A DNA stretch of 64,000 nt from Edolisoma coerulescens (GCA_013397115.1 VWZW01006262.1:186001-250000); one strand, 5' to 3'. Shown: positions 23,791-36,899, counted from the stretch's first letter. Translations and numbers: made by a program. Notes: generated from the sequence alone by a model not told the origin.

Positions 23791-26700
23791 TTGCCTAAAG
23801 GTATGTACAGAATTTCTCTGAGGCTGAAATGCTCAGTCTTCTGGAAGGCTTCTGCCAGCAGCAGAGTACAACTGCACCATGGAACGACAGCTATTACTTC
23901 CTGCAAGGGAGCGCTGTGCAGGGCCTTGTCAGGGCTTGAGCACAGGGCACTGCAGTGAGAGTTTGTGCGGCCACCCTGGCACTGGCTCTTCACTGATCTG
24001 GCAGCCCTGAGGGGTAGGCACATCCTGATGCAGGACAGGGGCTGTGTGCACAAGAAATATTCTTCAAGTCATCACTACAAGCCCGTATTTGGCAACAGTG
24101 AAATGTGATGAGCTTTCTCCTGCCCCCTCATCTAGGCTAGCTGTGTTTTACTGATGGGCAGAAAGTTGTTCTTGTTCATTGCGTCTTATTCATGTTGCAA
24201 GGGGTATCTTCCCTTTGCACAGAGAGTCCAGAGACCACATGGGAACTTGAAATATGTTTGTGTATGGCCATCTTTTAAGAATTTACAGTAAAGATGCCCT
24301 GCCACTGCTAATCTGGGTCAGAACTGGCTTCCATGTTGGAGTAAAATAAATAAAGACAAACACCTCTGGCTTCACGCATGGAATTCACCACAACACTAGG
24401 CAGGACAGGGACAACCGTGCTACTGACTTCTTCAGCTTCTGCTGACTTTTCTGAATGAAGTCTCCCCCTGACAGGACAAGCAGCTGGAGCCATGTCAAAG
24501 GAAGCAACAGGAAATTCAAACAGAAAGCATTTGTCATGAGCATAGTTCAGATATCCTTTAACTAGTATGCTGAGGTTTCATGCATATTGTAATTCATTTA
24601 AGCCTGGACCTTTTGTCCTTGCTTAGAAGTTGCATGCCATGTGGTGCAGCAGACCAGTGCAGGAGTACGTAATGACTGCGTGGAAAGTACAGGGTTGCTG
24701 CAAAATGAGAGCAGGTGGCAGCACTAAGGTGCGACACTCTGAGTTTGGTAATAGTCCTAATCTGAGAAAACAGCCTAAGTGCAATCTTTAGTATGTGTTT
24801 TGTTTGCTTTAGTAGAAATTGACCCCTGATTCTCTGGATACAGCAAATTTGTAAGTAAACGCATTAATGCCAAATTGATTTTTCCAGCAGTCCTTGTGCC
24901 ACCCATCATTTCACATGTAAACATACTGAGAAATAAAATCCTCACCTTTCCAGTGAAATACAGCAGCTCTTTCTACAGAGATTTGGTGATGTTCACCATA
25001 CAGGACAGGAAATCCATTGCTAAAGAGTCAGGGTGTGAAAATACTGGCCTAGTTTCAGTCCAGTTGTCCTGAGCATCATCACTTATGTCCTCAGAGTCAC
25101 CGGTGTCATATTCCTTGTGGCAAAAGCTGAACTCAGCTTTTCCCAAAATGACCCTGGTGCTTGGTATCCAACTGAAGACACCTTGGGTCTTAGTCCCAGG
25201 GATGTCAAACACTCACATCCTCAGCAGCTGTCCCACAGCAAACACCAACCACTGCATGTCAAGAGGTCTGTCTGCTGCCCAGCACCTGAGACACCCACAC
25301 TGAGTGGCACTTCGTCTGAGCTCCTGAACATTCTGTGGGCCCAATTCCAGCTTTTTTATAAATTCCTTCCCCTGCTCAAGGAAGCCAAAGGCCCTTTAAA
25401 ATATGTCTGACACTGCTTTCTGCTTCAATTTAGTTGCCTCTCATTTCTGCACCTCTGTCAAGCAGCCTCCTCCATATGCATGCTGTCTGTCATCTTACTC
25501 AGAAAATGTAACTATAAGGCATAATTAGTATTAATGATGTGAGAGATTGAGTTTCTTATTTGTATTAATTGCTGCTTAATGCTTTAAATGTCTCTAGCAC
25601 TTAGAAGGATTTTAAATTAGAAGTATTCCTTTCTGTAGTGTCTTCTCGGAGGGGGGCTCTTACTGACTGGTGCTGACTAACCCAGAGTGTGCCATGAGGT
25701 TGTTTATATGTTCAGGTCTGTTACCACTAAACAAGGAAAACACTGATGGAGCTTACTTAAGGGGGAAGAATTATTTCACAGCTAGTGCTGCACTGAGCTG
25801 CGTGTTTGGATTTTAAATAAATAACGTTGCTGTGGAGGGGCCTTGTGTGAGCTCCCATTGCTAGTCCTACAGGTGGAGGAGGAACTCAGCTTTTGTCGTG
25901 TCTTTGTGTGGAGGTATGGAAGCCAGTGCCCTTTTCTCTGTAAAAGGAACTTCCGTAAACCAATCTCTAGGACTACCAGGGAGCAACACTTGGCTCTGCT
26001 TTAACAGCTGGAGAATGAGACAGCTTTCCTATATGGAGTATTGATTGTACTGTTTAAGTTTGTCATGTTTGTCTATGTATCACCTTCAAAACCAGCATCC
26101 CCAGATTCTCAGTCCAGTCCTGTGAATAGCAATGACTGCTAAGAAGTCCAGCCAGTGACTTCTTTGGGAAATAGAAACAGTCTCATTGACCAGCAAAAAT
26201 GTCCTTGCTCACAAAACCTGGTCCATACTTACGAATTAGATATGTAGAATAAGGATTCTGGCTGGGTGAGTATATGGGTGTATTGATGCACCTGATACAC
26301 AGGAACACTTCCCTAAGGAGAAAGGAGAATATACTGCCCACAAAAGGTACCTCTGAATTATATGATTTTATCCATAGAAGAGGTTTTATTGATGTAACTA
26401 TTTCGCAAAGAGCAACCGATGTGAAAGCTCTTGGACTGGCTGGGCCAGCACCGGGAAACAGCAGTCCCTTCTTCTCTCTGGGGATCTGATGGCATTGCTT
26501 TGCTACTGCTGCTTTGCAGTTTAATTCAGTTTCTGCATTCTGCTACCAGTGTGCAAGCCGTGACTGGAAGAAGCAAATGCTGTGACTTATGCTGGTCAGA
26601 TGGGCTGGTTTAAGAGATTCTTATGTTCCAATTCTCTCTCATTATACCACAACAGTTCACAATAGGATTGGCAGGAGGGAATATGTTCTGTCGGATCACC

Positions 26701-28248
26701 AGGGTCAGGACTGTCTGACACTGCTGGACCAAGAAATGAAATAGTAAGGCAGAGGCTGGTGCTTCCTTCCACCTGTTCCAGAGCTTCTTGTCAGAGCCCT
26801 ACATCCTGACCGGAATAGGAACTTCAACAGAGGTCAGGAAAAGAAGTTTAAAGATTCCATCCCTTGAGCCTTGGCTCCAGAGAGAGACTGCATTTTCTGA
26901 ATGTACCCCAGAGCAATGGTGGCAGCCTGCAGGAAGGAGCAGTCTTCTGCTTTTTGCCCTCAGCTGGAGTGGGAGGCTTTCAGGGGTGTGGAGGCAGTTG
27001 CAGGCGGTCATTATCTTCATAATTTTATGTTATGCACATGAAAGGAGCTGTGGCTTGCAGGGACGGACCTTCCCCAGGTTTCTATGGGTGTCTCTCTGCA
27101 GGTGAGTGCTTCCCAGCCAGGGGAGAGGACAGTGTGTTATTGCATACTGAGGTTGCTGTTGTGGAGCTGCTCTCATGCACCCTCTGTAGCAACTCTGAGA
27201 GCAGGAGCGCAAGGAGTGAGTTTCACTGCAAGGATGCAAAGTGTAATGAAGGTGAGCATCACCCACCTGCCTCGGCGGGTGCCCTAAACAGTGTGCTCTC
27301 ATTGGCAATGAGTGGGCTTAAGAACTTTCATATGGCAGATTCTGCCTTAAAGCAGAGGCCACAGTGGTTTGGCAGTGGGCTGCCCAAGGTGGTTGTATGT
27401 TAAGCAGTGCTCAGGTCAGCTGTGCTCCCAAGTCCCTACTCTATGCTCTCGGAGATGCAGTGTGGCCCTTTCCATCTTGCTGTTGTGATTCTCACAAGGA
27501 TTAAAATGACACATTTTCCAACCCATTTAACTTTTTACTTCACAGAATGTTTTAAAATGGTAAGGTTTTGTCAAGCTCACAGATTTTAAGTTCAATAAAT
27601 AAAACTTCCTATTTTTAAAAGGTTTTTGATCTCTGTAAATGTGACAAATGGGCCAGAAACCACAGGCATTAAAGAGGCATCTCAGATCCATAGCATGCAT
27701 GATACTTAGCTACAGGAGCAGCACACTGTATGCAGACATTTTATGACAGAGTTAAGATCCCAAAGTTCCTTATGTTGGGCTGTGTCTGGTCTTTCTCACA
27801 GCCCTGCGACAGTGGCTGTCCCCTTCCTCCTTCATGAGGATCAACACTAAACTCTGCACCAGAAATGATGCAGCCCCACTCCTCTGTGTGGCCAGAGTGC
27901 TTCAGCCTCCCTGGGAGGGCTCTTGCCTGCATGCAGCAGTCTGTGGCCCTAGGGATGTGCAGCACAGCCTTCCACAGAGCAGGCATATTCCTGCACTTAT
28001 GTTGAGTTTGTCAAAATGATGCACTGGTCCATAGGCCCTCAACAGTCTACCTGGATTAAAGCCCTTTAGCATGCACAAAATTGTGGGGTATTTGAGTTGT
28101 TTGGGGTCCTTAGTCACGCGCTTGTCTTATCACTTCACAGCTGGGGTGAAACACCTGTTCATGATGAAAATGGGCGTACAAAGGGACGCTTCAGTCGTGT
28201 GTCTTGAGCTATTATGTTGACTGTCGTCTGAGCTCTGTTCTCCTCAGA

Positions 28249-28306
28249 ACAACTGAGGAATGAAATAATTTCCAGTGACAACTCAGGAATGAAATTATTT
28301 CCAGTG
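28249..28306. repeat. 29-bp tandem duplication, two copies
   Basis: Positions 28249-28277 and 28278-28306 are adjacent head-to-tail copies of a 29-base unit differing at only two positions (G/C at unit base 7 and A/T at base 19). High identity implies a recent duplication by slippage. It contains AATGAAAT but no recognisable motif of known function. Confidence 0.95.
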
Positions 28307-28951
28307 TACATTCAAAAGATCCTGGGTATCACACAAACAGTTGGATATGAACAGTTTCAACTAGGAACTACTAGACAATACTGGAGAGTCACTCCACAAT
28401 GCCCCAGTCCAGGCTTTGGTTATGCAGTGTTGCCATCAGCATTGTAAAGAAAACAGGAAATTCTACACCTAGCACTGGAAAATAAAGAAAGAAATTGGAC
28501 GACAATTTTCAGGCCATTTAACAACAGATTTGTGATCTATTTTTTTCTCTTTTTTTTCAAACAATGGCTGGTAGATGGGGTTTGTGTTTCTTTTTCATTA
28601 CATCTACCCAGGAGTTACTTTCTTGTCATAGAACATGTGTATGTGCAGGAGTGCTTTATAGAAACAGCAAGTAAGGATTTTCATAGGCTCATTTTTTAGT
28701 CCCTCCCTTTGCTTGGTAAATAGAATTCAAATTCTGCAATTCTCAAAATACAGATGTGCCTATGCAATGTTGACTTCATCAGTATTCTGCATTTTCATTG
28801 GTAAGCCCAGTGCAGCCTGCCCACAAGTTTAGTGTGGCTATTGCAGAGGAAGAGGAGAGGAAATGCCAGCCAGTCCAAACACAGAATATTGAAAAGGTCA
28901 ACATAATAGAGCAAGCTGCTATGATTCATAGAGACTTTGAGAGTCTAATAT

Positions 28952-29033
28952 TTCATCTCATGACAAAGATTGTAATGAGAACTGAAAATGGCACAACATT
29001 AATTCATCTTTGTGACAAACACTATAATGAGAA
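28952..29033. repeat. Old imperfect duplication, ~51-bp period
   Basis: TTCATCTCATGACAAAGATT then GTAATGAGAA (28952-28981) recurs at 29003-29033 as TTCATCTTTGTGACAAACAC then TATAATGAGAA. Identity is roughly 70-75 percent. The spacing is 51 bases, so this looks like an older tandem duplication. It lies within a 111-codon plus-strand frame (28798-29133, TTG start) that I do not consider coding. Confidence 0.6.
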
Positions 29034-29621
29034 TGGAAGTGTACAAGCTTCAAATATTCATGTTACTGTTCTGTGGTTCTTGTTCTGTAACAGGACACAA
29101 ACCCCAACTGCTCACTTAGAAATAGAAATCTAAAATCAACAACTTCTACAGCTACTCTGAACAGCCTATTACATGTTCTGATGCTAATGCAAGCAGAGAG
29201 CAGCAAAAGCTTGCCAAAGTCAACCAAATTTGCTCTGTAATGCCCAAGCATACATGGCCCACTAGCACAGCCTGGCTGCCATGGCATGACCATGCTGAAC
29301 TGTTTCCATGTCCGTGTGTTTGCACAGTTGTGTAGCAAACAACCTGTTTGCACGGCCTTATGTTCACAATGGTAAAAACTCCCTGTAGATATTGGGAGTT
29401 GGCCAAGGGGCAAAGATGATAGGCTGGCTAGTAGCAAGAAATCCCTTATTTTCTGCCTCTAACTAGTCCTTATATAAGTGGGGTGGGAAGGAATGTGTGT
29501 GTAGAAAGTGCTTTCACTTATTACATTTTTAGTCGACATTTTCCGTGTTATCTTTAAGGTCACAGCAATATAAGCAGAGCATGCGTTGCAAGTCTAATTT
29601 TATATTCTGTTGGTTTGCTTT

Positions 29622-29669
29622 AAAAAAAAGAAAAAGAAAAAAAAGAAACAGAGAGAAAGGAAAGGAAAA
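29622..29669. repeat. A-rich purine tract
   Basis: This is a run of about 48 bases of A with interspersed G, interrupted by one C. It resembles a decayed poly-A or a purine microsatellite. There is no recognisable retroposed gene just upstream, so I do not call it the tail of a processed pseudogene. Confidence 0.85.
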
Positions 29670-31389
29670 CGGCATATGGACTGTGGCATCAGTTCTTGGA
29701 AATGCTCAGATTCATTAGATAAACAGACATGTACCTCGAGCACTGTGATACAAGAGACTGCAATATCACACTTTGCTTTCTGAGCACTGGGCACAGCCTC
29801 TGGCTTCAGCTCCCCAGGCTACTGTAAAATGGTGAGGCTTTTGTCCTTGTTGAGTGTCACTATAGATCCCCTTCCACCCTATCCCAAGGTTTCCAGGTGA
29901 CCATCACATTCCAGGTACCTCAGTCTATAGCTAAGATCTTGATCCACTCCCCTGAAGAGACTTAATTTCTATGTGCCAAGCATCCTGGAAAGCTTTGTAT
30001 GTCTGATTAAAAAGCAAAGCAAAGAACTAGCACTTCCCAGAGATCTGGCCCAAAACACAGTTTGGCTAGTGGGATCCAGCCCCGAACAGACATAAAATGT
30101 TGCTAAAGAAGGGTAGTTTTTCTGTCTGAGAGCAGGAATCCACTATTGTGTGGATCACATTAACCTAAGGGATGGTATTACTAAGAGATATTCTTGTTGA
30201 TCGCCTTTTCCATTCCTTTCCCCCCATGCTTGCAATTGCAGGATATCCTTCAGGCAATGGAAGCAATTTACTTGCTTAAGTAACATTAGGAAAGTATTTA
30301 ACGTATATTTAAGAGTGTCACAGTGCAATTTAGCAGCTGGAAACAAGGAGGAAATGAACACCATGTGACATACCAGCTCGTAATGGGCCATCCACCAAGT
30401 GCTCCATGGAGCCTAGTTTAAGAATCAGTGTATTCTTCTATGCTTTAAAGAAATCCATATTAATAAAATACTCTGTCTCTCTCAAACACACATATACAGG
30501 CACAGCGAGCTGTGTGTTTCACATTGCAGACGACACAGCCAGAAGATGTGTTAGCCACTAATGAAACGCAGCTCCGGGAAGGACTGCGGCAGCTGCTGAA
30601 AAGCACAAAGTCACGCTGCACAGCAAGCTGGAGTGGGAAGTGAAGAGAAATATTGTATCAGGTTGTAACTACATGAGGAATTTAGATAAGCAGAAGGAAT
30701 TTAGAAACCCAGAATGTGATCACCCACACTGAAATTTAATTAGCCCTCCAGAGCTTCCACCCTCTTACCAAAGGTGTCATAGGATTGCCAGCAAAGGCAA
30801 GCGGTTACTATTCTTATGCTTGGCAATGTACAAACGTGCAAGATGATACAATTTATATCCCGAATACTTAACAGTTTTAAAGCCTCCAATTAGAGTGTCA
30901 TGAAGGAAAGTGTAGAGACAACTGAGGAAAGGTGGGACAGGAGTAGGAAAGAGTATGTATGGTTAACTGATGGTTTGGCCTTAGTGAGCGTATCTGCAAA
31001 GTTTAAGGTGCAGTGTGTGTGCGTATTTCCAGGGTCAGAGCTTTCTTGAAAACAAGCTTGAAAAAAATGAGCTAAAATAGGGAGGAAAAGGATGGTCACA
31101 GGATGGTGGAGAGCCAGCTAGGGTAAATGTCAAAATATTTGGAGTTGTAAACCTGACCCTACCCTGAAGTTGGTTTAAGGATCTCTCTAACTTCATTGAA
31201 GGCCGAGTTTCACCACTGGTACTTTTATGAGTAATTTTAAACTTCTGTAACATTTTAAACTGATTGTTTTGCAATTGGTTTCCAAGCATCTCTTTTCATG
31301 CTAGAATGTCACATTAATTCATTCTTAACTGATCCATAAGCTTCCAATTTTCTGAATCCAAACAAGTGTAAAACTTGAGTAGTCAAGAT

Positions 31390-31500
31390 AGTATCTTACA
31401 GTAACTTAGTATCTTACCAAAGACAAAGTTTCTGTAGGATAGTTTATGTAAAGAGAAAGTATCTTACCAAATATATAGTTCCTATANGAAAGAAAAGTGT
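31390..31500. repeat. Three AGTATCTTAC repeats; ambiguous base inside
   Basis: AGTATCTTAC occurs at 31390, 31408 and 31458. The second and third copies extend to AGTATCTTACCAAA and keep weaker similarity over about 35 further bases (AAAGTTTCTGTAGGATAG against ATAGTTCCTATANGAAAG). The only undetermined base of the window, an N at 31487, falls in the third copy. Local repetition may have caused the assembly uncertainty. Confidence 0.8.
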
Positions 31501-34233
31501 GTTCCCTGAATCTGACTATTTTTCCAAAGAAAGTTGTTTTAACTGTGGTTATTTAAACTGCATTTGATCTCAGAAGATGTAAGGATGACTTGACACCGTG
31601 GTTACTTGATTTCTTCAAGATGTAGCTGCTTGCCAAAATACAGTTGGAAGAACTGATATTTAGTAAAACTCTTGTTAGATGCTGTGGTTTTCTTTTGTCT
31701 GCCCAGAACAATATGAAATATGTCCATACTGACTAAAAATATTCATACTGCATGGCATACATAAAAATTCTAATTTATATTCTCATTCAAAATTTAGTTT
31801 TGTGGAAAATGCCTATCAATCTTACTTATAGAAAAGAAAGATTTTTTTCCTATCGCTTTATAATTGTAACAATATGCAAATATGCATTACTTCTCATTCT
31901 AGGGAAATAGGGCTTAAAATGTAGAGGGTGTTTTGAATTTTCAGAGTCTGAAAGGATAAGCTCATGGCTTATTTTGTGTCAGTAATGAACGGAAAAAATT
32001 GCTTCTCATACTTCCATTTGGCACTTATTTTGTATTTTCTGCAATTAAAGTGGGGTTATAGTCAAATCGACTCTAAAAATGACAATTTATCCTCTCGCAG
32101 TGACTCCTGTATCAAATTCCCTCTGATTATATATCAAGAGATGATTTCTCTAGCTGTCAGCACTGCAAATTCATCCTGGGATCTCAAACTGCAAGCTGCA
32201 TTCTTTATGCTTATTACAACATCATTCGTAACAAAGACCCAGGAATGTGGATGTGATTGAGTGTGTGAGATGCAAAGTCCAATCCAGCTCATTCCCCCGT
32301 GGCACAGCTGGGGGCACAGCAACACAGGGAAATGGTCTGACACGGCTGTGAGCCAACATGCCCAGCCGTGCTATTTTCTTTTGTAGGTGTGTTCATATAA
32401 CTCCCTCATGCTGACTTTCTGACCCAGAATAAACTGCCCAGGTTGGACAGCACTAAAGCCACATGAACATCTCTTTGCATGCTGAATAACCTGCAGTGAC
32501 TCGGGTGCAGTCCCAGCCTGCAAAATACAGATCTTCATTGAAACACAGGCTCTAGTTTCATTCCGGCTCTCTTTTGTCTTTAAGAAGAATGAAGAGATCC
32601 CAGTGACTGTTTTGCCAATTTTCATGTCACTAAGAACCTGCCAAGCTATACATTTTTACTTTTTTCTTTCAGTTAGATCACTCCTCTTGCTCGGCTTTGC
32701 CCAGAAAAACAAAGCTGCCGTCATAGGTGCTGGAGGCACAATCATGGTGCAGGCAGTAGCATGGCATGGTATAGAAGCCCAGAAATGTTTGCAAATGCAG
32801 ATAAAGGTGCCTTCTCTTTGCTAGCAAGACTTATGGTAGCAGAGGTGTACTTTTCTTGTTCTTAGTTCATCTTCCAGTATTACCAGCACCACAGGGACCG
32901 TGGCATACCTGCCTCTGGGGGGCAAGATGGTTATTCCCCAAATAATTTGTCCCACCCATGAGGGTGGGATTTGTCCCTATGAGGCAGGTTTAGTAGTGTG
33001 AAGTGCTCCCCAGGCTGCCACTGCTGTCTGCAGCCTCTTACCTTGAATCGTCAGCAAAAGGAGATTTGTTCTCAGCTGCCAAACAGTAAGGTGGAATTGC
33101 TGAAGACACGGTGTCTGTTCCACTCTCCCAAATCTGCTACAAGGGAAGGGAGCCCCTTGCGTCAAGGACTGGGGGGTCACTGACATCTTACAGTCTCCTT
33201 TGCTTACAAGGCCATTGCTTAGGGAACTCTGCCCGCAGAGCCCAGGGATGCAGGATGAAGGGAACCTGCAGGGCTTCTCCCAGCTCCCAGTCCATAGCAA
33301 AGTGAACTCCAACTGGCATGTTAAGAGACCAGCAACTGTATTGCGTCAAGCATATTTATCACCAGCTCCAGGTGTGGGAGTCATTTTGTTTTACAGGTTA
33401 TGTAGCAATTTAGTGTGCTGCCACCTCACCAGCCTGATGAGACATCTTCATGCTAATTATGCTCATTCATTAAGTGCATACTGCCATGAACATCTCCTTT
33501 GTACCAAAGCATGGGTAGCACAAACTTAGCTGGCCAGAGAAATACAAAAATGGTTATTGTTGCAGTAGTGCTGGCACAGGAGAGAGATGTTAACTTGCAT
33601 ACAGACTCAATAATAAATGAAATGTTTGACAAAGAAAAATGAATTGGCGATGTTCCTCCATCTTTCTAAGAAACTGACAGCGTATCCTGCAGCCATGGGG
33701 TCCACATGCTGACAGTTACAAAGAGGTTTTGTGAACACACTAATATAGACTATGTCAGCCTGCCATTAATTTTGGAGTTCCTTTTCTGGGCAGTTTGTAA
33801 AATCTAATCAATGCAGCATTTTTAAAAAAAATCTATGAAAATTGCGAGCCTGCAATTATGCCTTCCTAAAATAATAACAGGGAATCTGGCAAGAGAGGGT
33901 GAAAGCTACCCAATGTGCCTTTCTTCCTCGCTGCTGCTGAAATGTGTCCTGCAAGCACGAGCTTTTCCCATTATGCAATATATAGTGATATAGCAGTACT
34001 TAGAGGAATTGGAAACTTCAGATCCACTTTCCCTTCTCTGTTCCCACAATATATATGGTGTTAACATAAAGTTAATATCATGGCTTTCCCCTTGCTTTTC
34101 CCCTATATAGTTTTAACTGTTTATTTACATATTTTCCTTTTATCTCAAATCACATGGCAGGCTCTACACATCTGAAGATGGGCTAGTTCCAGCCTCCCCA
34201 TGCTTGAACTGCCTCTTGAACTTTCTCTGATTA

Positions 34234-34253
34234 CATCATTATATATAATGATG
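34234..34253. repeat. Perfect 20-bp palindrome
   Basis: CATCATTATATATAATGATG equals its own reverse complement. The arms carry ATCATT/AATGAT, close to POU or homeodomain half-sites, around a TATATA centre. Under equal base use, a perfect 20-bp palindrome is expected about 0.06 times in 64 kb. That makes it mildly unusual, although AT-rich sequence raises the odds. Function is unknown. Confidence 0.9.
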
Positions 34254-36776
34254 CATTATTAGTGCCATCAAGGCATGCAGAGTTGGTCACAGTGCTTACA
34301 CTCTAAATCTGACAGAAGCAAAAAAGAGGGCAATAGTTTAAACAAAGGGGGAAGTGGAGATGACATTGAGGAGGAAATTGATTGCAGAAAGCTTTATGAA
34401 ATGAGCGCTCAGATGAAAGAGGGCTCTGAAGAAATAAAAGAGCTTGTTGGACTAGAAATTGGGGCTGTTCCAAAATGAGGCCCCTACTCAAGAGAGCGTT
34501 TCTGTTCAGGGTAGTGTTTAAGCATGAAGTCAGACATTTGATGGGCTGAGGCACACAGACCCTAGGGAGATGTATATAGAGACACAATGAGAAGGAAGAA
34601 TCTATAGGAATGTAAGAACAGGAGAACAGGAGGCCTCATAGTTTGTGTTCAACAGGGTCAAAGTCAGCAAAGTAATAAAATGCGTGTGTGGGAGATTAGG
34701 GTTTTCATGCCAGAGGTTCAGGAGAAACTGGCTGTTGGAGTGAGAAGGCTTGCAGGGAGAGGTGCTGTCTTTCACTAAATAAACCAATATGCTGGTGGGG
34801 AGAGGGCAGATGAACTCTTGAGCACATGAACTTTTGAGCATATGGACTTTTCTCCAAGGCCTTAGTAACATCGTTTGGAGACCTGGACAAAAAGATAAAC
34901 AAATACACACCTTTTCCACTCTCACACATTTTGAACTCTACTTCCTTAAATAAATGACTTACTGTTTGTACCACTGTTGTAAAGAATGGCCTTGACCATG
35001 ACAATTTTGCACTCTGGAAGAATGTCAAAGGTCTGTTTAGAAAGAGGAGAGTGCTAGCAGCAGACATGACTTCGTCCACAAGCAACATGACAATGGGTTT
35101 AAGGGATCTTGCAAACTCAAACCTCTCATTTGATTTTTCTTATTTCTGTGTAATTGAATTGGAGCTTTCCAGGTATTCTTATTGTGTTGTATGGCTACAC
35201 AAACAAAACTATGAGGAAAAACACGAGGTTGACTATTCCTTAGGAGGAAGAGAGCAGTGTGAGTAAGAATAAAGGAATAGAAAACAGAGATCACCTGATG
35301 GGCATACAGCTAATTTAAGATGAAAGAGACAATCTGCTCTTGATGCCTTTACCATACGCTTATAGTTTGATGGTGGAGTTTGAATGCACAACATCTGCTG
35401 TGCTAGCATTAACTGTTACATTTTTGTCTCTCTTCTGAGTACAGTATAATATGAGGATTATTTGAATTTTTTAAAAGATGGATGATATAGAAGTATAGTG
35501 TAGGCCATGGACTAGGCACAGGACTCTCTTGGTGGTAAAGGCCTCCATATCCTTGACATGAAATAGGTGGTGCATGTTTCAAGGTGCTTGTAGCATAACT
35601 AAGAAAAATGCCTCTGAGTTCCATCTTTCTTCCCCAAGAAAAGAAACCCCAGCCTTAAAACTTCCAACAACCTTTCATTTAGCTCAGATATATTGCACAC
35701 GCGTGTGGTGTGTGTGGTTTCTATGGCATGTATGTTCTCCACTTGCTCGTGATGCAGTTATTTGACTGAGCACCCTTAAATTCAATATGACAAATTATTT
35801 ATCTGCATCTTCCTCTGAATAGATGCAAATAAGGAAGAGTCTCATCACATAAAAATCAGCCACTCTTGTGGAGCTGGCTTTGGCACACAGCTGAGTAACG
35901 GCACCTTCTCTGTAGTTGCTGAACTGCAGGCATGGCCCTGCCCATGCTGAAGGATCCTGACTTAGCCAAGCTGTGCAAAGCAGTGCAACTCAGGGCACTC
36001 CTTTCTGTTCAAACCACCATCATGCACACTGATGGCTGGTATGCGGTGGCCTGTAACACCATGGTTTAACATCTTTGTCCTTTTTATTTAAAAGCAAGCC
36101 TGTGATAAAGTTTTACTGAAAAATAGAAGTTGTGTCAGTAACAGTGGGAGGTAGAACAGAGTTTAACAAGAGAAACAGTAGGCTAGTGAATAAACTGTTC
36201 ATGGAGGTGTGAGTTACTATGTCTTTGCCTACACTATTTGAATCATTTGCTTTCTTAAAATAAAAGAGCTGTTTATTTCAGACTGCATCTTACAGCTACC
36301 TTAGCTGTCAGAAGTCAAACATAAAAATATTCTTTCTTCCAGAGGGAGCCATTCATCACTCAACCAGGAAATATTACTCACTCCATTGATTATGCTGTGA
36401 TTATATTTTCTCTTTAAATAGCTGTTAGAATTGGGTATAAAAGACTCATTTGTTTCTACTATAGATAGTCTCTTTCTTTAAATGCTTCACTGTTTTGAAT
36501 TAGTCATTGCAGTTTGCACAGCTGAAATGCCAAATGTGATGCCTCTCTGGGTGATATCTGGGAGTTATCTTACTCAGTCTTTCTCCTCTTTATTTTAGGG
36601 CCTTCCGAAGGAACCTCCAAATCTTATACAAAGACTTTAGGAGTTATTACTGTCACCCCCTTGTACAGAGATGCAACTTAACTTTCTGCAGCACCAGAAA
36701 TTCTCAAATAATTCTCAGAGACAAACAAAAAGGCCTCAGCTCTAGTGAAGTGATTTTTGTCAGATAAATAGGGTAT

Positions 36777-36897
36777 CTGGAGACCTGAGTCTCAAGCGTA
36801 GCTCTTCCCTGCCTTGCTTTCTTACAGCATTTCATGCACTGTCAGCTGAGGATAGTGAAACCCCACATAAAGTGCTTTAAAATTTGCAGGTGGCAGT
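36777..36897 (+). mobile_element. Probable ancient SINE-type relic
   Basis: Ordered similarities to old amniote SINEs can be seen. TCTGGAGACCTGAGTCTCAA resembles GGGAGACCTGGGTTC, GTAGCTCT resembles CCAGCTCTG, and the middle resembles the cytosine-rich core. CACATAAAGTGCTTTAAAAT resembles the TGTAAAGTGCTTTGAGAT tail. Divergence is strong, so this is a family-level guess with no coding content. Confidence 0.45.
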
Positions 36898-36899
36898 AA

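Larger units (their letters stand above)
23800..29615. other. Unique non-coding DNA, no gene recognised
   Basis: No domain-bearing frame is visible. A splice-like acceptor/donor pair brackets 26964-27101, and a minus-strand frame at 24973-25212 has an acidic run (discussed as observations only). AT-rich homeodomain-like text occurs at 25500-25600. Two small tandem duplications are listed separately at 28249-28306 and 28952-29033. Confidence 0.5.
29680..36775. other. Unique non-coding DNA, no gene recognised
   Basis: No frame above about 127 codons and no recognisable domain. The stretch holds the AGTATCTTAC repeat with an ambiguous base at 31487, a perfect 20-bp palindrome at 34234-34253, and a minus-strand donor-like string AAGGTAAGA at 33036-33044 without a convincing exon. 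Otherwise nothing is supported. Confidence 0.55.

Noticed and set aside
23898..23916. CTCF-like site CAAGGGAGCGCTG
   Set aside because: About five mismatches to the 19-base motif, one of them at a nearly invariant G.
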